From NCBI GenBank assembly GCA_015243575.1, contig CP042469.1, forward strand, positions 2,756,929 through 2,820,928: a DNA stretch of 64,000 bases, in the 5' to 3' direction. Made by a program: the position numbers and the translations under genes. Every line of letters starts with the position of its first letter. Position 1 is the first letter of the stretch. This stretch comes from Clostridiales bacterium. GTDB taxonomy: Bacteria; Bacillota; Clostridia; Peptostreptococcales; Anaerovoracaceae. Below, in pieces: positions 8,539 to 17,005 of this stretch. The notes beneath the pieces are model-generated. The model made no database searches. It was not told the origin of the DNA and saw only the letters and a list, made by a program, of their open reading frames with translations.

Positions 8539-9951
8539 TTACTCATGATTGAAAATTAGTGTTTTAACGACAACCGGAAGGGCTTCTGCATAGGCTAACG
8601 CTTTTCCGATGTCGATATAATCCCCGGTAAAGGCTCTGATTCCGTCAATGCAGACAAGATCAATATTTCCCAGTCTTTTGACGATTCCCTGACCGATGAC
8701 CTTGGCCACATCCTGTTCCATGACAATGACCTTGGGACTGCTGGGGATTTGGGGCAGTTGCTTGGCTATGATTTCCGTCAGCTCATCGATGCTTTGGAAA
8801 TCCAGCTGATCCTGTACGGGAATACCGAAAGCGACGCAGGTATGAAGAGAATCAAGGAACCTTTGGGACGGGCTGACCCAGTCGTAATGACCGTTTCTGA
8901 TCTCCGGAATCACCACAGGAATATTTCTGACCGGCAGGCAATCCTTTTTCACCGTGACCGTTGAGCCCGATACGTTTACCGTGTGAATTCCCGCTCCCAT
9001 GACAGTGGCGTGAATGGTCTCTGCTCCCGGTATGACTTCAAAGGTATTGTACGCCCTTCCCTTTTTGTAGGCTTCCCCCAGCAGGGGTCCTACATCACCG
9101 TGAACCCACCAATCTCTCACATTTTTCTGATAGATATATCTGGATACTCCACCAGAAAAGACAATCTTCTGAGGCAGCACTCTGGGAAGGTCGTTGTTGA
9201 CCGTCAGTACTCTGGTAATTTCGGAGGGTTCCTCTGAGAAGAGTACTTCATCCACCGACCTCACCATCTGAGCCAATATGGTTTCGATTCCTTTTTGTTG
9301 CGTCTCCTGGCTTTCACTGTTGATACTGTTGCTGGGCAGCGCTTCTGCAATGGAGCGGGAAGCTTTTGCCATATACTTAATTTTATGCGAGAGCAGATCT
9401 GCTTCTATGAGTCTTCCTCCCACCTCAAGGCAGGCGTTTCCGATACAAGTACCGTTATCATAGTAGGCGATATTTGTGGTCCCGCCGCCGATGTCAACGT
9501 TGGCACAAATGCATCTGTCACGGCGTGAAAGCTCTTCCGCTCCCGATCCCTTTCCCGCAATGATGCTCTCAAGCTCAGGCCCGGCGGTAGCTACCACAAA
9601 GTCTCCCGAAAACTCTGCCAGCGCATGGACGAGCTTTTCCGCATTTTCCTTCTTGGCAGATTCTCCCGTGATAATGATGGCACCGGTGTCTATTTTTTCC
9701 GGGGAGATTCCGGCTTTCTGATATTCCTCGCTGATGATCTGCCGTACCCCTTCTTCGTCAATGGTTTCCCTATCAAGAAATGGGGTAAACCGGACCTCCG
9801 AGGCATAAAACAAGCTCTTGCTGCTGATCTCGATGCGAGGAATTCTGCTTCCCGGCATGACATTGGTCAGCGTCAGATAAGAGATCACCAGCTTTGTAGT
9901 GGTGGTTCCGATATCGATTCCTACACTTGTTAATATGCTTTCCCTGCTCAC
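8539..9951 (-). CDS. eutA: Ethanolamine ammonia-lyase reactivating factor EutA
   Basis: A 470-residue ASKHA-type ATPase that releases damaged cobalamin from EutBC. The GTG at 9951 (MSRESILTSVGIDIG) is preferred over the upstream TTG because GAGAGG lies seven bases before it. Visible marks are the phosphate-binding SVGIDIGTTTTKLVIS at the N-terminus, DTGAIIITGESAKKENAE, FVVATAGPELESIIAG, CANVDIGGGTTNIAYYDNG and KIVFSGGVSRYIYQ. The gene lies 30 bases downstream of a BMC-H gene and 15 bases upstream of eutB, so the reactivase and the lyase should be made together. Confidence 0.95.
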   Translation of the reverse strand: MSRESILTSVGIDIGTTTTKLVISYLTLTNVMPGSRIPRIEISSKSLFYASEVRFTPFLDRETIDEEGVRQIISEEYQKAGISPEKIDTGAIIITGESAKKENAEKLVHALAEFSGDFVVATAGPELESIIAGKGSGAEELSRRDRCICANVDIGGGTTNIAYYDNGTCIGNACLEVGGRLIEADLLSHKIKYMAKASRSIAEALPSNSINSESQETQQKGIETILAQMVRSVDEVLFSEEPSEITRVLTVNNDLPRVLPQKIVFSGGVSRYIYQKNVRDWWVHGDVGPLLGEAYKKGRAYNTFEVIPGAETIHATVMGAGIHTVNVSGSTVTVKKDCLPVRNIPVVIPEIRNGHYDWVSPSQRFLDSLHTCVAFGIPVQDQLDFQSIDELTEIIAKQLPQIPSSPKVIVMEQDVAKVIGQGIVKRLGNIDLVCIDGIRAFTGDYIDIGKALAYAEALPVVVKTLIFNHE

Positions 9952-9981
9952 TTTTTTTCCTCTCAAAATACGGATTTACCT

Positions 9982-10305
9982 TTATGCGTTGGCCTTTTCC
10001 TTCACAGCTTTATCTGTAGGAAGTTTGGGCAGAATCTGTTCCAGATCCTGATGGGGTCTTGGAATGACATGGCAGCTTACCAGCTCTCCGACTCTTTCTG
10101 CAGCCGCGGCGCCAGCATCCACTGCGGCCTTCACAGCACCAACGTCACCTCTTACCATAACGGTTACCAGTGCGCCTCCAACTTTAACCTTTCCGATCAA
10201 GCTCACATTGGCAGCTTTCACCATGGCATCCGCTGCCTCTACAGCGCCTACAGCGCCTCTCGTTTCAACCATTCCCAATGCGATTAATTCATCCTTAATT
10301 GCCAT
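9982..10305 (-). CDS. BMC-H hexameric shell protein (EutM-like, first gene of the eut shell block)
   Basis: A 107-residue single BMC domain with [39 protein letters not shown] and [12 protein letters not shown], then a short charged tail ([14 protein letters not shown]) not found in the EutM at 3400-3690. The start at 10305 has GAGGAGG 10 bases upstream. It follows a 330-base gap that carries a large inverted repeat, so it may be the first gene of its own transcript or be joined to the permease by read-through. Two different BMC-H proteins in one locus would let the facets mix pore types. Confidence 0.94.
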   Translation of the reverse strand: MAIKDELIALGMVETRGAVGAVEAADAMVKAANVSLIGKVKVGGALVTVMVRGDVGAVKAAVDAGAAAAERVGELVSCHVIPRPHQDLEQILPKLPTDKAVKEKANA

Positions 10306-10400
10306 TCTTTGTTTCCTCCTCTCAAGAGATCAATCAATTGAATCATTTTGTAATTTTGTGATACGAATCTGATACCTCGTACTAGTTCCCAATCAGGTGT

Positions 10401-10618
10401 CGATTCAGGGTTCAAGAGGCGTTTGCTGCGGGTGAAATCGGCTGTCGAAATGGTTTTGCAGCACTCTCCGAAAAATCGAGCAAGATGTTCAGCTGCATTC
10501 AAACACGGTTATGGAAAAAGCTTGCTTGACTGTCTGAACGTCGCGAGATGAAGTGTAGAGAGTGGCAAACCATTTCCTGCCGATGCGTCCGCGGCAAACG
10601 CCGTCACATGTTGAATCG
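10401..10618. repeat. Large imperfect inverted repeat (about 95-base arms) between permease and shell gene
   Basis: The left arm starts CGATTCAGGG and the right arm ends TTGAATCG. Within the arms, GGCGTTTGCTGCGG pairs with CGCGGCAAACGCC, GAAATGGTTTTGC with GGCAAACCATTTC, CACTCTC with GAGAGTG and GTTCAG with CTGAAC, in nested order, with small bulges between. By eye identity between arms is roughly three quarters. It fills most of the 330-base gap between the permease stop and the BMC-H start. There is no U run and no convincing open frame. It could be a degraded MITE, a folded intercistronic RNA, or a processing site. Confidence 0.65.
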
Positions 10619-10635
10619 TTGTTTCAATGTTTGAA

Positions 10636-12075
10636 TTATGCGTCTAGATCATTCATTACATCAAACTCTTCATCAAACGGTCTGATGTTCTTTCTGCCGC
10701 CGATAAAGAACCAAACATACGCCAGCACATAGATCACAACCGTAGCAATTAAAGGATTGACTACAGCATTTCCAAAGATCATATACGCCAGACTGGATTC
10801 CGGAAGCGGAACGCCTACAGTGGTGATAAATAAGCTGACAAGGCAGAAGATGCACATGAGCATGCTGATTCCTCCAACAACATTTCCCGCTGCAACTTTA
10901 AACGGCCTTCTGAGACCTGGTTCTTTTGCACGTAATTGGAAGAAGGAGATCAAGCTGATGAAATACAGACCTACCGATCCGAATACGGACAGTGTAATAA
11001 CTACGGAGGTCAAGCCTGTGGAAGCTGCGATGATACCAATGATGCCAGCAGTAATCAGCGCTGCGGTTGGGGTATGTCTCTTCTTGTTGACTGTAGCAAG
11101 AAGCTTTGGAAGATAACCTGTTCTTGCCATTGCATACAGTTGTCTTGAAGAACCGACAATAATACCGTTTAGAGATGCCACCAGACCAAATAAGCCTAAG
11201 AAGTTTACAATCAGAGTGAGTGCTCCTTTGCCATAGACAGCTTCCAACGCAGCAGGAAGCGGGAAGTCCACAGCGGAGACAACATTGTAGTCAACAATAC
11301 CGGCAGTGAGATATAGAGTGAAGCACATCATGATGAAAAGTGTAAGCATTGCTGTTAAGAAGCCCTTGGGGATATCCTTCTGGGGATTGACCATTTCTTC
11401 TGCAGTCATCGCTCCGCCTTCCAGTGCAAGGTAGAACCAGATAGCAAAAGGTACGGAAGCCATCACGCCGGTCCATCCACCGGGGATATACTGCAGAAAG
11501 CCTTCAAAGCCGTTGTTCTCTGTCAATGGCTGCAGGAAATTCTCCATGGAGGCATGGGGCGCTGCTGCTGCCCAGAAAATACAAAGTCCTACTAAGGCTA
11601 TGATTGTAACGACCAGTTCAAAGATAGCCGACGTTCGCATTCCCAGGAAATTGATGAATACGAAAACAACAAATGCAACTATGGTTGCGGGAATTGCAGG
11701 AACAGCAGGAACTAGATTATGTATGTATCCGCCTACTGCAAGTGCAATTGCCGGAGGAGCAAAGAGAAACTCAATGAGGCAGCTGATGCCGGCAAAATAT
11801 CCGGCGGCAGGTCCCATGGCTCTTCTTGCATAGGCCGATGGACCTCCTGCATGCGGAATCATCGTTGCCATCTCCGTATAACAGAAGATAAAGGTTGCAT
11901 AAAAGATTGTTACCGGGATACAAGCGATAAATAGTCCTAAAGGTCCTCCAGTTCCGTAACCGTAGCTCCAACCGAAGTAGTTGCCTGAGATAACCAACCC
12001 CACCGCTAAAGCCCAAAGGTGGAGCGGTTTTAAGGTTCTTTCCAGCTGTTCAGCTTCTTTTACTTTTTCTGACAT
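10636..12075 (-). CDS. eat: Ethanolamine permease, APC superfamily
   Basis: A 479-residue membrane protein with about 12 predicted hydrophobic segments. The N-terminus has LHLWALAVGLVISGNYFGWSYGYGTGGPLG, followed by FCYTEMATMIPHAGGPSAYARRAMGP, which resembles the ethanolamine permease group (Eat, TIGR00908) rather than general amino-acid permeases; residue runs are given by their start near 18 and 66. It would bring ethanolamine across the cytoplasmic membrane for EutBC. The start has AAGGAGG eight bases upstream. The 290-base leader contains a 20 bp-arm hairpin (12133-12179). It lies between the chemoreceptor and the shell gene, all on the minus strand. Confidence 0.88.
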   Translation of the reverse strand: MSEKVKEAEQLERTLKPLHLWALAVGLVISGNYFGWSYGYGTGGPLGLFIACIPVTIFYATFIFCYTEMATMIPHAGGPSAYARRAMGPAAGYFAGISCLIEFLFAPPAIALAVGGYIHNLVPAVPAIPATIVAFVVFVFINFLGMRTSAIFELVVTIIALVGLCIFWAAAAPHASMENFLQPLTENNGFEGFLQYIPGGWTGVMASVPFAIWFYLALEGGAMTAEEMVNPQKDIPKGFLTAMLTLFIMMCFTLYLTAGIVDYNVVSAVDFPLPAALEAVYGKGALTLIVNFLGLFGLVASLNGIIVGSSRQLYAMARTGYLPKLLATVNKKRHTPTAALITAGIIGIIAASTGLTSVVITLSVFGSVGLYFISLISFFQLRAKEPGLRRPFKVAAGNVVGGISMLMCIFCLVSLFITTVGVPLPESSLAYMIFGNAVVNPLIATVVIYVLAYVWFFIGGRKNIRPFDEEFDVMNDLDA

Positions 12076-12132
12076 TCAAATTCCCTCCTTAATAAAAATA
12101 AAAAATACCATGGATGCCCTGAAAATAAGAAT

Positions 12133-12179
12133 AGGGCTCACAAAAGCAGATCGTAAATAGATCTGTTTTTGTGAGCCCT
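12133..12179 (-). promoter_or_regulatory. Leader hairpin of the ethanolamine permease gene, possible attenuator
   Basis: Nearly perfect 20 bp arms (AGGGCTCACAAAA...CAGATC / GATCTG...TTTTGTGAGCCCT) around a 7-base loop, about 60 bases before the permease start. On the minus strand it is followed by the U-rich TATTCTTATTTT, so it could terminate transcription in the leader. EutV is an ANTAR antiterminator, which makes this a candidate target, but I could not find the paired hexanucleotide-loop hairpins expected of a standard ANTAR site. Confidence 0.5.
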
Positions 12180-12286
12180 ATCGCTCTATTTCCTTGTGTG
12201 AAATCTCTTTTAAGATATCATTAAAAAATGTCGAATGCAATAATTTTTTTTCAGAATATTACAAATAAATAGGAGCACTGATAAGT

Positions 12287-12315
12287 AAAAGAGCCCCGCA
12301 CTAAAGACGGGGCTC
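12287..12315 (-). terminator. Intrinsic terminator after the chemoreceptor gene
   Basis: GAGCCCCG / CGGGGCTC arms around a 9-base loop; U4 follows on the minus strand and TTTTGT follows on the plus strand. It lies about 50 bases after the stop codon at 12364 and separates that gene from the permease leader. Confidence 0.9.
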
Positions 12316-12363
12316 TTTTGTATTTGTAATTATTTTACACTTTTGGGTTGGTAAGAACCTTTC

Positions 12364-15300
12364 TTAATACTTGTCCAGCTCATGCTCTGCAAGAGAAATC
12401 ACCGGGATCTTCGTGATACGCTCTTCCTTCACGGGCGGCTGTAAGGCTATGTCAGCATGTATTGATTCGGAATTTCCCAGAGCCGCCAAATTTTTATTTA
12501 TTTTAAATCTACTCATCATTTCTTTCAATAGTTCCGCCTGTCCGGAAAGCTCCTCACTGGCAGCTGCACTTTCCTCCGCTGTTGCGGAATTATTTTGAAC
12601 AACCAAAGATACCTGCTCAATCCCGCGGTTGATCTGTGCAATACCTGACGCTTGCTCATTTGAGGCTTCTGCAATGCTTCGAACCAAATCGGCTGCCTGC
12701 TCGATTCCACCTACAATCACATTGAGGGAGGTAGCTGTTTCATTGGCAATCTTCGTTCCACTTTGTGCTTTCTGAACAGAGCCCTCGATCAGGTCGGTGG
12801 TTTCTCTGGCCGCAGCTGCACTTCTAGCTGCGAGGTTTCTAACCTCCTCTGCCACAACTGCAAAGCCTTTTCCGTGCTGACCGGCTCTAGCAGCCTCAAC
12901 AGCGGCATTCAGCGCTAGAATGTTGGTCTGGAACGCAATATCATCAATTACCTTTATGATCTTTGAAATATTAGCCGAGGATTCATTGATTGCCTCCATG
13001 GAGCTCAACATTTCCCGCATCTGGCGATTACCGTCAGATGCCTGCTCACTGGCAGTTACGGCCAACTGGCTGGCTTCATTTGCGTCCATTGCATTTTTCT
13101 TAGTCTGCGACGCAAGCTCTGAAATGGAGGCGGTCAGCTGCTGTACGGTGCTTGCCTGCTCCGTAGAACCCTGGGAAAGGGACTGACTGCCGACAGAAAC
13201 CTGCCTTGATCCAGAAGCTACCTGTTCTGCCGCTGTGTTGATATCTCCCATTACTTGAGATAGTGTGACAATGATATTGTTCAGAGAGTTTTTAATTTCT
13301 GTGAAGTCACCTCTGTAGTCTGCTTCCAGAGTGAGATCCAGATTCCCCTCACTAACTCCCGACAGAATTCTCGTGATCTCGCTGACATAATCTTGAAGGC
13401 TTCCCAGTGTCCTGTTTAGATTGTCCTTCAGCTTTGCATGATCTCCCCTGTAGTCACCGCTGACTACAACCTGCAGGTTTCCTCTTGCCATCTCTTCAAG
13501 AACTGACGAGGCCTCTGTAATCGGCGAAAGAATTGCATCAAGCGTTTGATTAATACCTTCTACTACGCTTCGATACTGTCCGCTGAACCTCGATGCGTCA
13601 CCTCTGTTCTCAAGCCTTCCCTCCACAGCAGCATCGGAAAGAGATGAGGTCTCGTCCACCAGAGATTGAATGGCCCCCATCATTGTAATAACCGCAGGCA
13701 TTAGCTCATCCCGCTCACTTAGTCTTCCCATCCCTCTAAGCCGTTCAAGATCGCTTAAATCACCATCTGCAACTCTTCTCATGACAAGAACCAAACGATT
13801 GATAAGGCCTGATGCCGCGTTAATAGACCTGCTGATATCCGCATAAATACCCTGATATTCCTCCGATGCGGTTTGGGAATAATCGTTGACACTCATACCC
13901 ATAAGGATATCCCTGTTTTTCACCAGACCGTCCAGACCTTCAATACAGGCATTGATGCTGTTTTTAATTTCTTCCAGCTCACCTGCATAGGTCTCATTGA
14001 TCGTCTCCGGCACTTCGCCCCTCCCAATTTGCTCCATATAGCCGGCTGCAATTCTCAAAGGATTTACCACTGCATCAAGAGAATCATTCATTCCTTGCAT
14101 AATTCTTGCGTATCCGCCTCTCAATCTCCCCACATCTGCACGATGAGAAAGATTTCCCCTTTTCGTTGCTTGAGCCAGACCCATTGCTTCACTGGTCAGA
14201 CTGTAAAGGGTGTCCCTTACCTGATTGAGATTTTCAATCAGCTTTCCGTATTCACCCTTGTATTGATTTTCCATAAGCTCCATGTTTTCGCCATCCGCCA
14301 TCTTGGAGATGTATCCCAACGCCACAGACAGCGGCTCTACAATTCCGTCCAGCGTACGGTTAACGCCCTCTATGATTTCTCTGAAACCGCCGTCGAAAGC
14401 CTCTGCATTCCCACGGGCTTCCAAATTCCCTTCTGCAGCGGACTCTGTAAGGCCCCGAGTCTCGCTTACCAGCGCCCTAAGGGTTTCAATGACACTCTTC
14501 ATGCTGAGAGCCAGTACATCCTTCTCCGATCTGGGATCCAGCTCCGCTGTGAGATCGCCCTTGGCAATCCTCTCTGCAGCCAAAGCCTGATCTTTGATGT
14601 GATCAGCCATTGTTCCAAATGAAGTCATAAGCTCACCAATTTCATCCCTGGTAGAAACGCTCAGTGAGATTTCCACGTCTCCAAGCGCCAGCTGATCCGC
14701 CGCCGCCTTTAGGTTTTTGATTGGTTTGCTGATTTGCCTGCCCACAAACCATGCGCAAAGTACTCCTAAGATTGAAACAACGATGGTTATGATAACGATC
14801 GATAATTTTAGGGCCGATACGCCTTCAACAACCTCGGCACGGTAATTTGCAATACCAAGGGTCCACCCTGTGCCGGGCACCGGCGTCAGAGCCGAAAGAC
14901 GAGCCTCTCCGTCCAGTTCATACTCGAGAACGCCGGTATTTCCTACACCCAAAGCTTCGTACTTGGCTCCAAAACTATTGGCACCGTCATTCAGATCTTT
15001 AAAAACATTGATCTGATCGGCAACCACCTGTCTGTCCGGATAGGCGTAATAGGTTCCATCTGCTCCAAGGATGAAGCCGTAACCCTTTTTTCCAAGTCCA
15101 ATTCCATCAGTCAACTCGCTCAGATATTCCACATCCCTCGCACCCATCAATACTCCTGCAACGGAGCCGTTGATCCTGATCGGCACTGCTTCAACGACAC
15201 AGGGGCGATTGGTCACCTTGTTTACCACGACATCAGACGCCACTGATTTTCCCTGCATGACCTCTTTAAAGTATTGACGCTCACTGACATTGGCAGATTC

Positions 15301-15642
15301 TCCGGTGCCTGCATTGATCATGGTTCCATCAGGCTGAGCGATTGCGATGGTCGAATACCCCAATTCGTCCAGCTCGAACAAAAGAAGATCCCTCTGCTGG
15401 CTCCAGTCCATGGAAGTAATCACCGGATGCTCCGCAAGTTGATTCAAGACAGCAAGATTTTTTTCCACCTTGGCGCCTACAAATGCGGCACTCCCTTTTG
15501 CATACTGCTGCATTGAGTTATTGGTCTGCTCCATGAGAGCAGCTTCACTCATATACCCCGCAGTCAAACTCAAGGCAACCGATGCCGTCACGATGAGAAC
15601 ACCGGCCATCAGTGCTATTTTTCTAGATACACTCCATTTCAT
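12364..15642 (-). CDS. Methyl-accepting chemotaxis protein with Cache sensor and stacked HAMP-like repeats
   Basis: A 1092-residue transmembrane chemoreceptor. Segments: TM1 at about 9-30; an extracellular double-Cache-type sensor at about 35-275 ([31 protein letters not shown]); TM2 at about 278-300; a canonical HAMP at about 303-355 ([17 protein letters not shown]); then a long series of HAMP-like modules to about 790, each with a Y.G.Y/F...I..LN signature (for example [52 protein letters not shown]); then the signalling hairpin with [20 protein letters not shown]. At nearly 1100 residues it is much longer than ordinary receptors. The location next to the ethanolamine permease suggests, but does not prove, sensing of ethanolamine or a related compound. 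Confidence 0.93.
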   Translation of the reverse strand: MKWSVSRKIALMAGVLIVTASVALSLTAGYMSEAALMEQTNNSMQQYAKGSAAFVGAKVEKNLAVLNQLAEHPVITSMDWSQQRDLLLFELDELGYSTIAIAQPDGTMINAGTGESANVSERQYFKEVMQGKSVASDVVVNKVTNRPCVVEAVPIRINGSVAGVLMGARDVEYLSELTDGIGLGKKGYGFILGADGTYYAYPDRQVVADQINVFKDLNDGANSFGAKYEALGVGNTGVLEYELDGEARLSALTPVPGTGWTLGIANYRAEVVEGVSALKLSIVIITIVVSILGVLCAWFVGRQISKPIKNLKAAADQLALGDVEISLSVSTRDEIGELMTSFGTMADHIKDQALAAERIAKGDLTAELDPRSEKDVLALSMKSVIETLRALVSETRGLTESAAEGNLEARGNAEAFDGGFREIIEGVNRTLDGIVEPLSVALGYISKMADGENMELMENQYKGEYGKLIENLNQVRDTLYSLTSEAMGLAQATKRGNLSHRADVGRLRGGYARIMQGMNDSLDAVVNPLRIAAGYMEQIGRGEVPETINETYAGELEEIKNSINACIEGLDGLVKNRDILMGMSVNDYSQTASEEYQGIYADISRSINAASGLINRLVLVMRRVADGDLSDLERLRGMGRLSERDELMPAVITMMGAIQSLVDETSSLSDAAVEGRLENRGDASRFSGQYRSVVEGINQTLDAILSPITEASSVLEEMARGNLQVVVSGDYRGDHAKLKDNLNRTLGSLQDYVSEITRILSGVSEGNLDLTLEADYRGDFTEIKNSLNNIIVTLSQVMGDINTAAEQVASGSRQVSVGSQSLSQGSTEQASTVQQLTASISELASQTKKNAMDANEASQLAVTASEQASDGNRQMREMLSSMEAINESSANISKIIKVIDDIAFQTNILALNAAVEAARAGQHGKGFAVVAEEVRNLAARSAAAARETTDLIEGSVQKAQSGTKIANETATSLNVIVGGIEQAADLVRSIAEASNEQASGIAQINRGIEQVSLVVQNNSATAEESAAASEELSGQAELLKEMMSRFKINKNLAALGNSESIHADIALQPPVKEERITKIPVISLAEHELDKY

Positions 15643-15990
15643 TCCTAAACTCCTCTTCTTTCACAGTAATGTAATATTTCATTAACGGCAATTCTGCTCC
15701 CTGCAGGCCGATGATGATCTTACTAAAATCAAAATGAACGAAAATAATATTAAAACGGAAAATGTGTAAACATATATTTACAGTTAATATAATCTGGGTA
15801 AAATTATGGAAACCTTGAAACCAATGTTAGTATAATGCATTGAAAAAATGGATGCAAGCCAAAATAATGCATAATAATACAAAATATTATCAAATTCGAC
15901 AAAATGACACATGATCATCCCGCGAAATCATTTATGAAACGAAACTACTGCTTTTCAGACACCAACATTACACTGCAACATTTCAAATGA
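15643..15990. other. AT-rich intergenic stretch upstream of the chemoreceptor
   Basis: No supported gene. It must hold the promoter of the minus-strand chemoreceptor, whose ribosome site (AAGAGGAG) is just before 15642. I found no convincing sigma-D or sigma-A hexamer pair. The rest is AT-rich. Confidence 0.4.
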
Positions 15991-15994
15991 CAAA

Positions 15995-16302
15995 AAGTGG
16001 CTTCGCCACTTCCGCTAGGGAACCCTATGGTTCCCTTCAACGGCCTTTGGCCTCCGACTCGCTTCGCTCCCTGCTGTCCGTTTTTCCATTGCAGCTGAAG
16101 CTGCGAAAAAAAGGCGGCGGCTGCCTTTTTGCCCCAAGCTTGCTTGGCTAGGCAAAACGGACAGCGTAGCAAGCTTGCTTGCGTAGGAGTTCCATTTATG
16201 GAACGTTGCAAGCAGCCTGAGCACCCTCCTTTATCGGCGAGGGGTGCCCCCTCTGCACTCCCCATTTTTTATATAGTAGGAAACGATATTTCCTACTATA
16301 TA
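15995..16302. repeat. Cluster of short stem-loops
   Basis: At least eight small inverted repeats follow one another: AAGTGGC/GCCACTT (15995-16011), GGGAACC/GGTTCCC (about 16018-16035), GGCCTTTGGCC (about 16042), GCAGCT/AGCTGC (about 16091-16104), AAAAGGC/GCCTTTT (about 16109-16129), GCAAGCTTGC (about 16169), GTTCCAT/ATGGAAC (16189-16204) and ATATAGTAGGAAA/TTTCCTACTATAT (16270-16302). In addition GCTGTCCGTTTT (about 16072) can pair with AAAACGGACAGC (about 16153). Short open frames here are low-complexity by-products. Function unknown. Confidence 0.6.
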
Positions 16303-16308
16303 AAAAAA

Positions 16309-16346
16309 TACCTCAGGAATCGTTAGGTTTGCTGATTCCTGAGGTA
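16309..16346 (-). terminator. Intrinsic terminator after eutV
   Basis: Thirteen-base arms TACCTCAGGAATC / GATTCCTGAGGTA with a 12-base loop; U7 follows on the minus strand, and a T run also follows on the plus strand, so it can work both ways. It lies about 80 bases after the eutV stop. Confidence 0.92.
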
Positions 16347-16423
16347 ATATTTTTTTGGGCTGTCCATAGAAAAGTTCTCTATCGGAGAATCATATGATTC
16401 GCTTGGTATTCAATTCATTGGGG

Positions 16424-16990
16424 TTACCCGTTTCTTATAATTTCATCACATACATGAAATAGTGGCTTACTGCTTGCCATCGATAATTTTAAAATTGCGT
16501 TGTGCGCCTCAAACTCGGTGATGCCGTGCTTTAACGCATAGATTCCCTTTGCCCGTTCAATTCTCTTCTGATACTCGATTTTCTTTTTGATCAGATCGAT
16601 CTCTTTGGAAAGCTTCTGCACCTCTTTCCACCGCCCATAAGCAATATGCAGCGCTGGTATGATGTCCTGCTGACGAATCGGCTTATTCAAGTATCCATAG
16701 ACCCCGACCTTCTCCGCCCGATTAATAAAAGCCGGCTGATAATATGCCGTCATAAGCACTGTAGGAACCCCCATTAGCTTCAGCTGGCTAGCCACTTCAA
16801 TCCCATCAAGTCCCGGCATTTTTATGTCCAGCAGTGCAATGTCCGGATTGGTCAGTCTGGCCAATTCTAATACATCCAGGCCGTTTCCTGCTTCGCCGCA
16901 GACGATATGTCCTTCCTTTGTTAAATGTTCCCGAATATCAAGCCTGGTCAACACTTCATCATCTGCCAGCAACACTGATAAATAACCCAT
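16424..16990 (-). CDS. eutV: Response regulator with ANTAR RNA-binding domain, EutV
   Basis: A 188-residue two-domain protein. Residues 1-120 are a receiver with the acidic pocket DDE near residue 10, the phosphoacceptor Asp in ALLDIKMPGLDG (about residue 57), Thr in VLMTAYY and Lys in YLNKPI. Residues about 130-185 are an ANTAR domain (IEYQKRIERAKGIYALKHG, then TEFEAHNAILKLSM). In Firmicutes EutV, once phosphorylated by EutW, binds paired hairpins in leader RNAs and prevents termination of eut transcripts. The gene follows eutW by 15 bases. No helix-turn-helix DNA-binding domain is present. Confidence 0.95.
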   Translation of the reverse strand: MGYLSVLLADDEVLTRLDIREHLTKEGHIVCGEAGNGLDVLELARLTNPDIALLDIKMPGLDGIEVASQLKLMGVPTVLMTAYYQPAFINRAEKVGVYGYLNKPIRQQDIIPALHIAYGRWKEVQKLSKEIDLIKKKIEYQKRIERAKGIYALKHGITEFEAHNAILKLSMASSKPLFHVCDEIIRNG

Positions 16991-17005
16991 GAAACACCTC
17001 CCTTG

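Noticed and set aside
10284-10502. 72-codon minus-strand frame upstream of the BMC-H gene
   Set aside because: It overlaps the ribosome site and start of the BMC-H gene and consists of the inverted repeat arm.
10306-10635. Cobalamin riboswitch expected for a B12-dependent operon
   Set aside because: I looked for the B12 box and its neighbours in this gap and in the permease leader and did not find them.
12181-12286. Standard paired ANTAR hairpins in the permease leader
   Set aside because: Candidate loops (ACACAAG, TATTTAC) do not have the A1/G4 hexaloop pattern.
15945-16265. Open frames of 69-106 codons on the minus strand
   Set aside because: They run through a cluster of short palindromes, have no ribosome site and show low-complexity composition.
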